This document shows, one piece after another, positions 46,614-55,710 of a stretch of 64,000 nucleotides of DNA. Origin of the DNA: Pseudoalteromonas piratica (GTDB lineage Bacteria; Pseudomonadota; Gammaproteobacteria; Enterobacterales; Alteromonadaceae); the NCBI RefSeq assembly GCF_000788395.1, contig NZ_CP009888.1, positions 2,376,001-2,440,000 of the forward strand, read 5' to 3'. The notes beneath the pieces are model-generated. The model worked only from the letters and a program-made list of their open reading frames with translations. It was not told where the DNA came from and did no database searches. Each line of letters opens with the position of its first letter. The stretch's first letter is position 1. Both the position numbers and the translations under genes were made by a program.

Positions 46614-46699
46614 TATATTTCCTTGTAAAAGTTGCAAAAAATTATCACTTTTTTAAAACACTCGATCTATGATTTATTTAGCATCTTGAATTTTTTGAC

Positions 46700-46731
46700 A
46701 TAACAAAAAAGGAAGCAAATGCTTCCTTTTT
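46700..46731 (-). terminator. Terminator of the beta-barrel gene
   Basis: GGAAGC-AAAT-GCTTCC (46711-46726) flanked by an A-run (46705-46710) and a T-run, so it can act on either strand. It follows the stop of the 46757-47548 gene. Confidence 0.85.
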
Positions 46732-46756
46732 ATATAACTAAAAAAAAATACTTCTA

Positions 46757-47548
46757 TTAGAACTGCGCTGTTAAGTTGATTTGAAACATATCGTAATCAA
46801 AATCGCTATCAAGGTTTGTACCGTAACTACCCGATAAAGCCCAGTTGGTATTAAAGTAATAACGTCCACCAATTTGCACATCATCAGACTTATTAACTGA
46901 TGCAAATACTGATAAACCTTTATTAAAATAGTAGTTTGAACCTAATGACCAATAGTCAAAATCACCCGCATCTAAATCAAGATTTACCGTTAAATAACGA
47001 CCCTGACTAAGCTCTGCATAATATTTGGTATCTAAGCTAAAGAAATCAAATTCCTCATCAACTGATGCAGTAAAGCCAACATAATCCGTCGTGTTTAGGC
47101 TTAAATTGTACTGTGCCGTTGCATAAAAACTACCATCAATGCCTCGCGCATCCGAATCACGGTAGTGAATGCGTGCAATTAAATCGGGTGTAAATAAGTA
47201 ACCAAATGATGCCTCGTAATAGTCTACATCACCCCAATCTGAATCTGCATTATTGTAGCTAGCACCCGCTACAAAATTGTTGAAGAAATATTCACCGCGA
47301 ACACCTATTGTATCCGTGTAATCATTGTCGCTGTAAGACGCACCGATATTCGACTTGGTATTGATATAAGAAAATTCATTGTATGGACCAAGTGCTTTTC
47401 GCGCATCAAAATAATATAAGGTTTCTAGGTGAAACAGGTTGTCTTCTTCAACGTCAGCATAAGCAGCGTGACTAATAGATTGATACTCATTTGCGCACGT
47501 TGCAAAAGATGAAAGGGAAATTAAGGTCGCCAATAATGTTTTATTCAT
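46757..47548 (-). CDS. Putative outer-membrane porin-like beta-barrel protein
   Basis: 263 residues with a signal peptide (MNKTLLATLISLSSFATCANE). The mature protein consists of repeated short amphipathic strands with aromatic girdle residues (for example YFFNNFVAGASYNN, YYEASFGYLFTP, VQIGGRYYFNTNWALSGSYG) and ends in Phe (FQINLTAQF), the usual outer-membrane insertion signal. The length suggests about 12 strands. It resembles uncharacterised Alteromonadales putative porins; substrate unknown. Confidence 0.75.
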   Translation of the reverse strand: MNKTLLATLISLSSFATCANEYQSISHAAYADVEEDNLFHLETLYYFDARKALGPYNEFSYINTKSNIGASYSDNDYTDTIGVRGEYFFNNFVAGASYNNADSDWGDVDYYEASFGYLFTPDLIARIHYRDSDARGIDGSFYATAQYNLSLNTTDYVGFTASVDEEFDFFSLDTKYYAELSQGRYLTVNLDLDAGDFDYWSLGSNYYFNKGLSVFASVNKSDDVQIGGRYYFNTNWALSGSYGTNLDSDFDYDMFQINLTAQF

Positions 47549-47770
47549 GCTACTTTCCTTGTGTAGTTGTTGTCTCGACGGCGGCTATTATAAAAAGCCT
47601 TATTTATTGAACAACCACGGGTTTATTCACATAAAATCAATAGTATGAATGTTCTAATCATTATTTATTAAAAAATAGCCCAATTTCACCTCTAATTTAC
47701 AATTAATCTGTATTTTTCATTTCTTTAAGGGTTATCTCTTACAGTGCTTTAGGATAAAACCACACATTTA

Positions 47771-47800
47771 AAAATGAAAAAGGGAAGCCGAAACTTCCCT
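47771..47800 (-). terminator. Terminator of the prp operon
   Basis: AGGGAAG-CCGAAA-CTTCCCT (47781-47800), with T-rich sequence after it on the minus strand. It is 25 bp after the prpF stop. Confidence 0.85.
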
Positions 47801-47825
47801 CTTAACGTTTGTTTTTACAGCGTAT

Positions 47826-48989
47826 TTACAAAGGTACGTGTAACACGCCTTCCATTATTACGCGTGCACTTCGGCTCATACTAGCAAACTCTGCTTGCCA
47901 GCCAGCGTCAGTTTCAGCTGTTTTTGCGCCGACTTTCATGGTGCCTGATGGATGACCAAAATTCACATCAGAAATGTCACCGCCACCAGCGGCTAAATTA
48001 ACTAATGAGCCTTTTGTCACAGCAGCGCACGCAATCGCAACTGCTGCTGTGCCCATCATTGCATGATGCAGTTTACCCATTGAAAGCGCACGGACATTTA
48101 AATCAATGTTTGCACATTTAACCATATCGCCGCTTGAGCTAATGTAGTCTTGCGAGGGTGAAACAAACGCAATTTTAGGTGTATGTTGGCGCGTTTTCGC
48201 TTCACTTGGGTCACTAATTAGCCCCATTTTAAGCGCTCCTGCGATTCTAAGCTTTTCAAAAAAAGCCAGCTTGTCACTATCGCCATTAATGTCTTCTTGC
48301 AGCTCCACACCACTGTAGTTAATGTCATGACTATTAACAAAAATGGTGGGAATACCCGCGTTAATCATGGTTGCTGGAATATCCCCTAAGTCGTCAACCG
48401 TTAACGTATCGACCAAATTCCCGGTTGGGAACATGTTTTCGCCCACTGGGGATGGCGCAAGGAATTGCACTTTAATTTCGCTGCTTGCAAATGCGACACC
48501 ATCAAGTTTGAAGTCACCAAATTCGTTTACTTCACCGTCTTTGATGGGTACTTGCACCACCAGCGTTTTTTCGATGTTTTTTTGCCAAATACGCACTTCA
48601 ACAGCGCCATTTTGAGGAATACGCGACGCATCCACTAACCCATTGTTAATGGCAAATGCGCCTACGGCGGCTGTTAAGTTCCCGCAGTTCCCACTCCAAT
48701 CAACACTTGGTTTATCGATTGCAACTTGGCCAAATAAGTAATCAACATCGTGGTCCGCTTTATCGCTTTTAGCGACAATTACCGTTTTACTGGTGCTGGA
48801 CGTTGCACCGCCCATACCATCGATTTGCTTCTCGTAAGGATCTGGGCTGCCAATCACACGCATTAGTAACTTATCGCGAAATTCGCCAGGCGCTTGTGCT
48901 TCAAGCGGTAAATCACTGAGCTTAAAAAACACCCCTTTACTGGTGCCGCCACGCATATAAGTTGCTGGAACTTTATATTTTGTTGTCAT
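47826..48989 (-). CDS. prpF: Aconitate isomerase-like protein PrpF
   Basis: 387-residue PrpF (DUF453, diaminopimelate-epimerase-like fold). YMRGGTSKGVFFKLSDLP near the N-terminus, DGMGGATSSTSKTVIV near 59-75 and NCGNLTAAVGAFAI near 100 are PrpF signatures. PrpF isomerises trans-aconitate-type products so that AcnD can replace PrpD in the methylcitrate cycle. It is the last gene of the operon and follows acnD by 18 bp. Confidence 0.95.
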   Translation of the reverse strand: MTTKYKVPATYMRGGTSKGVFFKLSDLPLEAQAPGEFRDKLLMRVIGSPDPYEKQIDGMGGATSSTSKTVIVAKSDKADHDVDYLFGQVAIDKPSVDWSGNCGNLTAAVGAFAINNGLVDASRIPQNGAVEVRIWQKNIEKTLVVQVPIKDGEVNEFGDFKLDGVAFASSEIKVQFLAPSPVGENMFPTGNLVDTLTVDDLGDIPATMINAGIPTIFVNSHDINYSGVELQEDINGDSDKLAFFEKLRIAGALKMGLISDPSEAKTRQHTPKIAFVSPSQDYISSSGDMVKCANIDLNVRALSMGKLHHAMMGTAAVAIACAAVTKGSLVNLAAGGGDISDVNFGHPSGTMKVGAKTAETDAGWQAEFASMSRSARVIMEGVLHVPL

Positions 48990-49007
48990 AGTGAGATATA
49001 GCAGCGA

Positions 49008-51602
49008 TTAACTCGCTGCTGTCTCCGCTAAAAAGTCTTGTGCAAAGCGCTGTAAAACACCACCCGCACTGTAAATAGAGACTTCTTCCGCAGTATCTAA
49101 ACGACAGGTAACCGGCACCTCTACCACTTCGCCATTTGCGCGATTGATAATCAGCGTTAAATCACACCCTGGCGCAGGCTCACCTTTGACATCAAAGGTT
49201 TCTGTACCATCAATTGAAAGCGTTTTACGCGTTGTGCCAGTTTTAAATTCAAGCGGCATAACACCCATACCAATTAAGTTAGTACGGTGAATACGCTCAA
49301 AGCCCTCTGCCACAATAGCTTCAACCCCTGCTAAGCGCACACCTTTTGCCGCCCAGTCACGTGATGAACCTTGGCCGTAATCAGCACCGGCAATAATAAT
49401 TAGCGGTTGTTTACGTTCCATATAGGTTTCAATTGCTTCCCACATACGCGTTACTTTGCCTTCTGGCTCAATACGCGCAAGTGATCCTTGTTTTACTTCA
49501 CCGTTCTCAATCACCATTTCATTAAACAGTTTAGGGTTGGCAAAAGTAGCTCGCTGCGCTGTTAAGTGATCGCCTCGGTGCGTTGCATACGAGTTAAAGT
49601 CTTCTTCTGGTAACCCCATTTTGGCAAGGTATTCCCCTGCTGCACTGCTTGCTTGAATAGCATTAGACGGTGATAAATGATCCGTCGTAATGTTATCGCC
49701 AAGAACAGCAAGCGGACGCATGCCTGTCATAGTACGAGGTTTTGCAAGTGCGCCTTCCCAATATGGCGGACGGCGAATATACGTACTCATTTCACGCCAA
49801 TCGTATAGCGGGTTATTGTCTTCGCCATAATCCACGGTTAGGTCAAACATTGGTGTATAAACCGCGTTAAATTGTTCTGGCTTAACGCTTTTCGCAATTA
49901 CCGCATCAATTTCTTCATCACTAGGCCAAATATCATTTAAGCGAATTTCTTTACCCTCAGAAGATACGCCCAGTACATCGTTTTCAATATCAAAACGAAT
50001 ACTGCCTGCGATTGCATAGGCAATAACCAGTGGTGGCGACGCTAAAAACGCTTGATTGGCATGGGGATGAATACGACCGTCAAAATTACGGTTACCTGAA
50101 AGTACTGCTGTGGTATATAAATCGCGATCAATAATTTCTTGTTGAATAACAGGGTCTAGTGCACCACTCATACCATTACACGAAGTACAGGCAAAACCCA
50201 CGACACCAAAACCTAAGCTTTCAAGCTCTGGTAATAAGTTTGCTTCTTCCAAGTAGCTTTTAACCACTTTAGAACCCGGCGCAAGTGATGATTTAACCCA
50301 AGGCTTACGGGTTAAACCGAGTTTATTTGCATTACGTGCAATTAAACCTGCGGCAATCATATTGCGTGGGTTTGAGGTGTTGGTACAGCTAGTGATAGCT
50401 GCCACAATTACCGCACCATCTGGCATTTGTGTATCTGTATGCGAATAATCACCCAGTAAGTCGGTGTTTTTAAGCTCGTTGGTTGCTACGCGGCGATGCG
50501 GGTTAGAAGGCCCTGCGATATTACGGCCAACCGAACTTAAATCAAAGGTTAATACGCGTTCGTATTTTGCCTCAGTCATTTCAGATGCCCAAAGGCCTGT
50601 GGTTTTGGCGTATTCTTCTACGAGTTTAATTTGACTGTCTTCACGGCCTGTTAGCTTTAAGTAATCAATGGTCTTTTCATCGATATAGAACATGGCCGCA
50701 GTTGCGCCGTATTCTGGCGTCATATTTGAAATGGTTGCACGATCACCTAAATTTAAATGCTGCGTACCTTCACCGAAGAATTCAAGGTAAGTAGACACCA
50801 CTTTTTCGTTACGTAAGAACTCGGTAATTGCTAACACAATATCAGTTGCAGTAATACCAGGCTTACGCTCACCGACAATTTCAACACCGACAATGTCTGG
50901 TAAACGCATATAGGATGCACGGCCTAACATCACGCTTTCAGCTTCAAGGCCACCTACACCAATGGCGATAACGCCTAATGCATCAACATGCGGTGTGTGA
51001 CTGTCTGTACCCACTAAGGTATCTGGGAAGGCAACACCATCGCGCGCTTGAACTACCGGCGACATTTTCTCAAGGTTAATTTGGTGCAAAATACCGTTAC
51101 CTGGTGGGATAACATCAATATTTTTAAATGCCGTTTTCGTCCAATTAATAAAATGGAAGCGGTCTTCATTACGGCGATCTTCAATCGCACGGTTTTTTTC
51201 AAACGCGTCTTTGTCATAACCACCGTGCTCTACCGCAAGGGAGTGGTCAACAATCAGCTGTGTTGGCACGACAGGGTTAACTAGTGATGGGTCGCCGCCT
51301 TGCTCTGCGATAGCATCACGAAGGCCCGCTAAATCAACCAGTGCGGTTTGGCCTAAAATATCGTGACACACCACACGTGCTGGAAACCACGGAAAATCAA
51401 GGTCACGCTTGCGCTCAATCAATTGTTTTAACGAATCAGTTAGCATTGAAGGCTCACAGCGGCGAACTAAATTCTCTGCAAGCACTTTTGAGGTATAAGG
51501 TAATTGTTGATAGCTACCTGGTGAAATGGCATTCACCGCAGCTTCAACATTAAAATAATCTAGGCCGGTATTGCCTAGCTTTTGACGGTATTGGGTATTC
51601 AT
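49008..51602 (-). CDS. acnD: 2-methylcitrate dehydratase, Fe/S-dependent AcnD
   Basis: 864 residues from the ATG at 51602 (MNTQYRQKLGNTGLDYFNVEAAV), where AcnD proteins normally begin; a further 48 open codons upstream run into the prpC gap and show no family similarity. CTSCTNTSNPRNM, near residue 405, and FACTSCNGMSG near 470 supply the three Cys of the 4Fe-4S cluster. GADYGQGSSRDWAAKG near 760 is the aconitase swivel-domain active site. With PrpF it dehydrates 2-methylcitrate, replacing PrpD. Confidence 0.95.
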   Translation of the reverse strand: MNTQYRQKLGNTGLDYFNVEAAVNAISPGSYQQLPYTSKVLAENLVRRCEPSMLTDSLKQLIERKRDLDFPWFPARVVCHDILGQTALVDLAGLRDAIAEQGGDPSLVNPVVPTQLIVDHSLAVEHGGYDKDAFEKNRAIEDRRNEDRFHFINWTKTAFKNIDVIPPGNGILHQINLEKMSPVVQARDGVAFPDTLVGTDSHTPHVDALGVIAIGVGGLEAESVMLGRASYMRLPDIVGVEIVGERKPGITATDIVLAITEFLRNEKVVSTYLEFFGEGTQHLNLGDRATISNMTPEYGATAAMFYIDEKTIDYLKLTGREDSQIKLVEEYAKTTGLWASEMTEAKYERVLTFDLSSVGRNIAGPSNPHRRVATNELKNTDLLGDYSHTDTQMPDGAVIVAAITSCTNTSNPRNMIAAGLIARNANKLGLTRKPWVKSSLAPGSKVVKSYLEEANLLPELESLGFGVVGFACTSCNGMSGALDPVIQQEIIDRDLYTTAVLSGNRNFDGRIHPHANQAFLASPPLVIAYAIAGSIRFDIENDVLGVSSEGKEIRLNDIWPSDEEIDAVIAKSVKPEQFNAVYTPMFDLTVDYGEDNNPLYDWREMSTYIRRPPYWEGALAKPRTMTGMRPLAVLGDNITTDHLSPSNAIQASSAAGEYLAKMGLPEEDFNSYATHRGDHLTAQRATFANPKLFNEMVIENGEVKQGSLARIEPEGKVTRMWEAIETYMERKQPLIIIAGADYGQGSSRDWAAKGVRLAGVEAIVAEGFERIHRTNLIGMGVMPLEFKTGTTRKTLSIDGTETFDVKGEPAPGCDLTLIINRANGEVVEVPVTCRLDTAEEVSIYSAGGVLQRFAQDFLAETAAS

Positions 51603-51663
51603 ATGGGCTCCACAACAAACTCGGAGTAAAGGCATGCTAGGCATGCCTTGATATAATGCGACA

Positions 51664-52788
51664 TTAACGCGCTGAAATAGGTGGTACTTCGCGTGCTTCT
51701 GGGCCTGTGTAATCAGCACTTGGGCGAATAATACGGTTATTAGCACGTTGCTCTTTCACGTGTGCTGTCCAGCCTGTTACACGGCTCATTACAAAGATTG
51801 GCGTAAATAACGCTGTTGGAATGCCCATAAAGTGGTAGGCCGATGCATGGAAGAAATCAGCATTACAGAAAAGTTTTTTCTCACGCCACATTACTTCTTC
51901 ACAGCGCACAGACACTGGGTAAAGCACGTCATCGCCTACTTCTTTCGCAAGTAATTCAGACCACTTTTTGATGATCACATTACGCGGGTCAGACTCGCGG
52001 TAAATTGCGTGACCAAAGCCCATGATTTTTTCTTTACGCTCAAGCATGCCCATCAGTGCTTCTTCAGCTTGATCAGCACTTGTGAAGTTCTCAATCATTT
52101 CCATTGCCGCTTCATTTGCACCACCGTGCAGTGGACCACGTAATGAACCGATAGCACCCGTTACACATGAATGCACATCAGACAGCGTTGATGCACATAC
52201 GCGCGCTGTGAATGTAGAGGCGTTAAATTCATGCTCTGCGTATAAAATTAGCGATACATTCATTACCTTAGCAAATAGCTCGCTTGGTGCTTTGTCGTGT
52301 AATAAATGTAAGAAGTGCGCGCCAATTGAATCGTCGTTAGTTTCAACATCAACACGTACACCGTCGTGCGAGAAACGATACCAATAACAAATAATACTTG
52401 GGAATACCGCAACCATACGGTCGATATGGTCGTTCACATCGCTAAAGTCGGTTTCCATTTCAAGGTTACCCAGCATAGAACAACCCGTACGCATTACATC
52501 CATTGGGTGAGCTGATTTAGGAATCGATTCTAGAACGGTTTTAAGTGCCGCAGGTAAGCCACGAAGTGTTTTTAGTTTCGCCTTGTACGCATCAAGTTGT
52601 GATTGATTTGGTAATTCACCACGGCTTAAAAGGTACGATACTTCTTCAAATTCAACTTTATCTGCAAGCTCTGAAATATCATAACCACAATACGTTAAAC
52701 CACTGCCTGATTTACCTACTGTACATAACGCTGTTTCACCAGCAACTTGACCACGTAATCCTGCTCCGCCTAATGCTTTATCTACCAT
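51664..52788 (-). CDS. prpC: 2-methylcitrate synthase
   Basis: Condenses propionyl-CoA with oxaloacetate. The 374 residues show the citrate-synthase catalytic His-His-Asp context: SLRGPLHGGANEAAMEM near 207, MGFGHAIYRESDPRN near 255 and SVRCEEVMWREKKLFCNADFF near 296. The short length and the operon context with prpB and acnD distinguish it from housekeeping GltA. The 10-bp spacing to prpB indicates one message. Confidence 0.95.
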   Translation of the reverse strand: MVDKALGGAGLRGQVAGETALCTVGKSGSGLTYCGYDISELADKVEFEEVSYLLSRGELPNQSQLDAYKAKLKTLRGLPAALKTVLESIPKSAHPMDVMRTGCSMLGNLEMETDFSDVNDHIDRMVAVFPSIICYWYRFSHDGVRVDVETNDDSIGAHFLHLLHDKAPSELFAKVMNVSLILYAEHEFNASTFTARVCASTLSDVHSCVTGAIGSLRGPLHGGANEAAMEMIENFTSADQAEEALMGMLERKEKIMGFGHAIYRESDPRNVIIKKWSELLAKEVGDDVLYPVSVRCEEVMWREKKLFCNADFFHASAYHFMGIPTALFTPIFVMSRVTGWTAHVKEQRANNRIIRPSADYTGPEAREVPPISAR

Positions 52789-52799
52789 TTTCCTGCCCC

Positions 52800-53672
52800 T
52801 TATTTATTATTCTGAAAAAGTTTATCAAGTGTGTTTTCAAACGAGTGGTAATCTAAAAAGTCATACAACTCGGCGCGGGTTTGCATTGAATCAATTGCGC
52901 TTGCTTGCGAGCCTTCACTTAAAATAGTGTTGTACACATTAAGCGCCGCTTTATTCATTGCTCTAAACGCACTTAGCGGGTAAAGCACCATGCCTACACC
53001 CACTTCTTCTAATTGGGTTTTTGAATAAATTGGTGTTTGGCCAAATTCAGTAATATTGGCAAGAATTGGTACATTCAGCGCATCGCTAAATGCTTTATAG
53101 TCGGCAAGGTCGTGCACGGCTTCTGCAAAGATTGCATCGGCACCTGCTTCAATACACGCAGCAGCGCGGTCGATTGCGGCATTTAACCCTTCTTTTTGAA
53201 ACGCATCGGTACGCGCCATAATGTAAAAATGCTCATCCGTTTTTGCATCAACCGCCGCTTTAATGCGGTCAACCATTTCTTGTTGAGTTACGATTTCTTT
53301 ATTTGGACGGTGGCCACAACGCTTTTGCGCAACTTGATCTTCAATATGAAAACCCGCTGCACCTGCTTTTGTCATTTCTTTTACAGTACGCGCAATATTA
53401 AATGCACCACCCCAGCCTGTATCGGCATCGACGAGTAGTGGTAAATCAGATGCGCTGGTAATACGGCGAATATCTTCAAGCACATTATCTAAGCTAGTCA
53501 TGCCTAAATCCGGTAAACCGTAACTTGCGTTGGCAACCCCTGCCCCTGATAAGTAAATAGCTTTATGTCCTACCTTCTCTGCCATCATTGCAGTATAGGC
53601 ATTGATAGTGCCGACCACTTGAAGCGGTTGGTTCTCTGCTAATGCTTGGCGAAACTTCAAACCTGCTGACAT
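52800..53672 (-). CDS. prpB: 2-methylisocitrate lyase
   Basis: Cleaves 2-methylisocitrate to pyruvate and succinate, the last step of propionate catabolism. The 290-residue PEP-mutase/isocitrate-lyase barrel contains [16 protein letters not shown] (81-96, metal-binding Asp residues) and the catalytic loop KRCGH (117-121) with the Cys base. It is the first enzyme gene of the operon after gntR. In the 86-bp gap to gntR, ACGCTAGCGT (53707-53716) is a palindrome of unknown role. Confidence 0.96.
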   Translation of the reverse strand: MSAGLKFRQALAENQPLQVVGTINAYTAMMAEKVGHKAIYLSGAGVANASYGLPDLGMTSLDNVLEDIRRITSASDLPLLVDADTGWGGAFNIARTVKEMTKAGAAGFHIEDQVAQKRCGHRPNKEIVTQQEMVDRIKAAVDAKTDEHFYIMARTDAFQKEGLNAAIDRAAACIEAGADAIFAEAVHDLADYKAFSDALNVPILANITEFGQTPIYSKTQLEEVGVGMVLYPLSAFRAMNKAALNVYNTILSEGSQASAIDSMQTRAELYDFLDYHSFENTLDKLFQNNK

Positions 53673-53758
53673 GTATGTCTCCTTTGAACGGTATTTTTAT
53701 ATTTGTACGCTAGCGTTACGCTAACTAAATTTGTTTACACTTTTATTGGCATCACGCA

Positions 53759-54412
53759 TTACTGAAACTTACGTTCAATATTGCTGCCTGATGCCGCGAT
53801 ATGTCTTTTCATTAATAATTCGGCTAGTTCGCCATCGCGCGCTGCAATGGCATTAATAATAGCCAGGTGCTCATCAAATGCTTTGCTAACACGTGGGCCA
53901 TTCATGCCCATTTGCACTCGGTACATACGCACTAATTGGTATAATTCGTTACACAATAGATTAATTAAATGGCTGTTTTTACTGCCTTTAATAATGCGGT
54001 AGTGAAAATCCAAATCACCTTCTTCTTGGTAGTAAGATTCTCCTTGGCGCACCCGTTGTGTCGACAAATGATCATCAAGTAAGGCTTTTACCTGATTGAT
54101 TTCGTCGTCTGTCATATTGGTTGCTGCTAAACGGCACGCCAGCCCCTCAAGGGCACTGCGCACTTGATAAATTTCATCTAGCTTTTCTGGGGTAAGCGAT
54201 ATTACACGACAGCCCACATTGGCTTTGCGCTCAATTAAATGACAGCTTTCTAAACGATTTAATGCCTCACGCAGGGTTGCGCGGCTAACTTGATGCTTTT
54301 TGGAGAGTTCTGGCTCAGAAATTTTTGAGCCTTGCGCTATTTCACCTTCCACAATGGCTTGGCGAATGTCGACAAAAACCTTATCTGACGCTGTTTTTAC
54401 TTCATTTTCCAA
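53759..54412 (-). CDS. GntR-family (FCD) transcriptional regulator of the prp operon
   Basis: 217 residues: a winged helix-turn-helix at about 1-75 (KVFVDIRQAIVEGEIAQGSKISEPELSKKHQVSRATLREALNRLE) and an FCD ligand domain at 80-210 with metal-binding acidic/His residues (DLDFHYRIIKGSKN, FDEHLAIINAIAARD). It is the first gene of the prp operon. Its promoter carries three TTGTCGACAA operators, so it most likely represses itself and prpBC-acnD-prpF until propionate products accumulate. A comparable GntR-type regulator of prp genes is known in Shewanella (PrpQ). Confidence 0.9.
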   Translation of the reverse strand: MENEVKTASDKVFVDIRQAIVEGEIAQGSKISEPELSKKHQVSRATLREALNRLESCHLIERKANVGCRVISLTPEKLDEIYQVRSALEGLACRLAATNMTDDEINQVKALLDDHLSTQRVRQGESYYQEEGDLDFHYRIIKGSKNSHLINLLCNELYQLVRMYRVQMGMNGPRVSKAFDEHLAIINAIAARDGELAELLMKRHIAASGSNIERKFQ

Positions 54413-54425
54413 TTTAAAACCTAAC

Positions 54426-54439
54426 TATTGTCGACAATA
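54426..54439. promoter_or_regulatory. prp operator 1 (just after the transcription start)
   Basis: TATTGTC|GACAATA is a perfect 14-bp palindrome just upstream of the gntR start codon. It falls at about +3 to +16 of the predicted transcript, a position suited to repression. Confidence 0.8.
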
Positions 54440-54448
54440 ACTAGGGGT

Positions 54449-54477
54449 AATATAGGAGTGATTCACGAAGAGATCAA
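54449..54477 (-). promoter_or_regulatory. prp operon promoter
   Basis: On the minus strand TTGATC (complement 54472-54477) and TATATT (complement 54449-54454) are separated by exactly 17 bp. The predicted start is near 54442. It lies between operators 1 and 2. Confidence 0.65.
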
Positions 54478-54480
54478 CAG

Positions 54481-54492
54481 ATTGTCGACAAT
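54481..54492. promoter_or_regulatory. prp operator 2 (upstream of -35)
   Basis: ATTGTCGACAAT, a 12-bp perfect palindrome, lies 3 bp upstream of the -35 box. Its centre is 54 bp from that of operator 1. Confidence 0.78.
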
Positions 54493-54534
54493 TTTAGCAA
54501 TTAATTTTATTAAATTAGACTAAAGCGGTATGAA

Positions 54535-54544
54535 TTGTCGACAA
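54535..54544. promoter_or_regulatory. prp operator 3 (distal)
   Basis: TTGTCGACAA, a 10-bp palindrome, has its centre 53 bp from operator 2. The three centres are thus about five helical turns apart, on the same DNA face. The remaining sequence to 54729 holds a 16-bp palindrome GGCAAAGC|GCTTTGCC (54690-54705) and no gene. Confidence 0.7.
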
Positions 54545-54729
54545 AAGGCTTGTGATTTATCCAACGTTCAATAATAAATAAACACAATGCAAAAAGTGCT
54601 ATATAGATAATCATTCTAATACTTTAGAAAATTCAGCGCCGCAACTACACGGCTAAGTTCTTGGTTTATAAGCCTACAAGTAACCAAGGCAAAGCGCTTT
54701 GCCCATGTCATCATTAAAAATCGTTGTAA

Positions 54730-55110
54730 CTAGATTACAACACAGTCAATTTCAGTTTCAACTAACCATTGTTCATCAATAAAACGGCTTACTTCAACAA
54801 AAGTACAGGCAGGTTTAATAGCTGAAAAGAGTTCACCGTGAGCTTTTGCCGCGGCTTCCCATTGTGAAATATCAGTGAGCATAATCCTAGTTCTAATAAC
54901 GTCATTAATGTTCCCTCCAGCTTCTTCTATGGCACCAATTGATAGCTGAAGGCAATATTTCGTTTGATTATATACGTCATCAATATAAACAGTTTCACCG
55001 TTCTTTATTGGAGCCGTTCCTGAAACAGAGATTTGATTTCCTATACGACATGCACGAGAAAAACCGATAGGTTTTTCAAGATGTGATCCTGAGCTTATAG
55101 TTTTTCTCAT
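54730..55110 (-). CDS. RidA (YjgF/YER057c/UK114) family protein
   Basis: 126 residues of the trimeric RidA fold: FSRACRIGNQISVSGTAPI, NQTKYCLQLSIGAIEEAGGNINDVIRTRIMLTDISQWE and CTFVEVSRFIDEQWLVETEIDCVVI. Canonical RidA deaminates reactive enamine/imine intermediates and uses an Arg in the R-VE-E strand; here the strand reads EQWLVETEIDCV without that Arg, so it belongs to another subgroup. It lies at the far end of the cassette array in the same orientation. It could be an old cassette or a resident chromosomal gene. Confidence 0.8.
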   Translation of the reverse strand: MRKTISSGSHLEKPIGFSRACRIGNQISVSGTAPIKNGETVYIDDVYNQTKYCLQLSIGAIEEAGGNINDVIRTRIMLTDISQWEAAAKAHGELFSAIKPACTFVEVSRFIDEQWLVETEIDCVVI

Positions 55111-55134
55111 AGGTCGACCTCACTTAATATTTTC

Positions 55135-55224
55135 CCACACAGTAGCTAATAATGATTGCTAAACATTAGCGACGAAGAAGCGCAGCTTGCTATTTTGTAC
55201 CCTAGCTAAATCTTTTTGTTACAA
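55135..55224 (-). other. Decayed attC site (array end)
   Basis: The half next to the membrane-protein cassette is clear: GTTACAA core at 55218-55224 and a segment (55171-55197) closely matching attC 1 (GCGACGAAG, GC-CAGC-TGCT, TTTTGT). The other half has lost its complementary arm and ends without a recognisable TAAC core. It therefore probably cannot fold or recombine normally, and marks the stable end of the array. Confidence 0.55.
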
Positions 55225-55229
55225 ACACC

Positions 55230-55592
55230 TTACGCCATTAGGTATTTTATTAATTTACTTTTTTGTACATACCAAATTAAACCAGACGTAAAAATTAAAC
55301 TAGAGAGCATTTGAAAGCAGGCATATAAATCGACTGTATTATTTAAATAGATAGATGCTGTTACCACGGCAATAATAGTGACTATAGAATTAGCAACACT
55401 AAACTCTTTTTTCCAAAGCCAAGGTAAACATAAGCCCAAAAAGATACCGATTAGTACACCAAAAATTAATGCTGATAGATAAAATGATGACAAGCTAATG
55501 TTTAGTAAAAAGCTCATCGCACCAATTAAAACCAAAATATTGGAAAATTCGATAAGTTTTATATTGTGAAGAGCTAAGTTAGATGATTTCAA
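55230..55592 (-). CDS. Integron cassette 6: small membrane protein
   Basis: 120 residues with four hydrophobic helices (FSNILVLIGAMSFLLNISL, FYLSALIFGVLIGIFLGLCLPWLW, VANSIVTIIAVVTASIYL, ACFQMLSSLIFTSGLIWYV). It starts at a TTG with a GGAAG ribosome site five bases upstream; the only nearby ATG is closed after four codons. The start is about 20 bp from the attC 5 junction and the stop lies 6 bp from the next attC core, the compact layout of a cassette. No known family. Confidence 0.7.
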   Translation of the reverse strand: MKSSNLALHNIKLIEFSNILVLIGAMSFLLNISLSSFYLSALIFGVLIGIFLGLCLPWLWKKEFSVANSIVTIIAVVTASIYLNNTVDLYACFQMLSSLIFTSGLIWYVQKSKLIKYLMA

Positions 55593-55607
55593 GTCACTTC
55601 CATGTAT

Positions 55608-55710
55608 TTGTAACGCCCCAATATGGGGCGTATTGATGCTTGACTAAAATTAGAGAAGAATGAGCGTCAGCCAAGCATTAGACGTCCCATTTATAATTGC
55701 TTTGTTATAT
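55608..55710 (-). other. attC site 5
   Basis: Cores GTAAC (55610-55614) and GTTATAT (55704-55710) bound a 103-bp imperfect palindrome with ATGCTTG / CAAGCAT arms and a GGGGCG-type outer stem. The stop codon of cassette 5 lies inside the core, as is usual. Confidence 0.82.

Noticed and set aside
51603..51746. 48-codon N-terminal extension of acnD
   Set aside because: It runs into the prpC-acnD gap and past the prpC stop, has no resemblance to AcnD N-termini, and the ATG at 51602 gives the normal family length.
53707..53723. Palindromes ACGCTAGCGT / TAGCG-TT-ACGCTA-like repeat in the gntR-prpB gap as a further GntR operator
   Set aside because: They do not share the TTGTCGACAA sequence of the promoter sites; the role is unknown.
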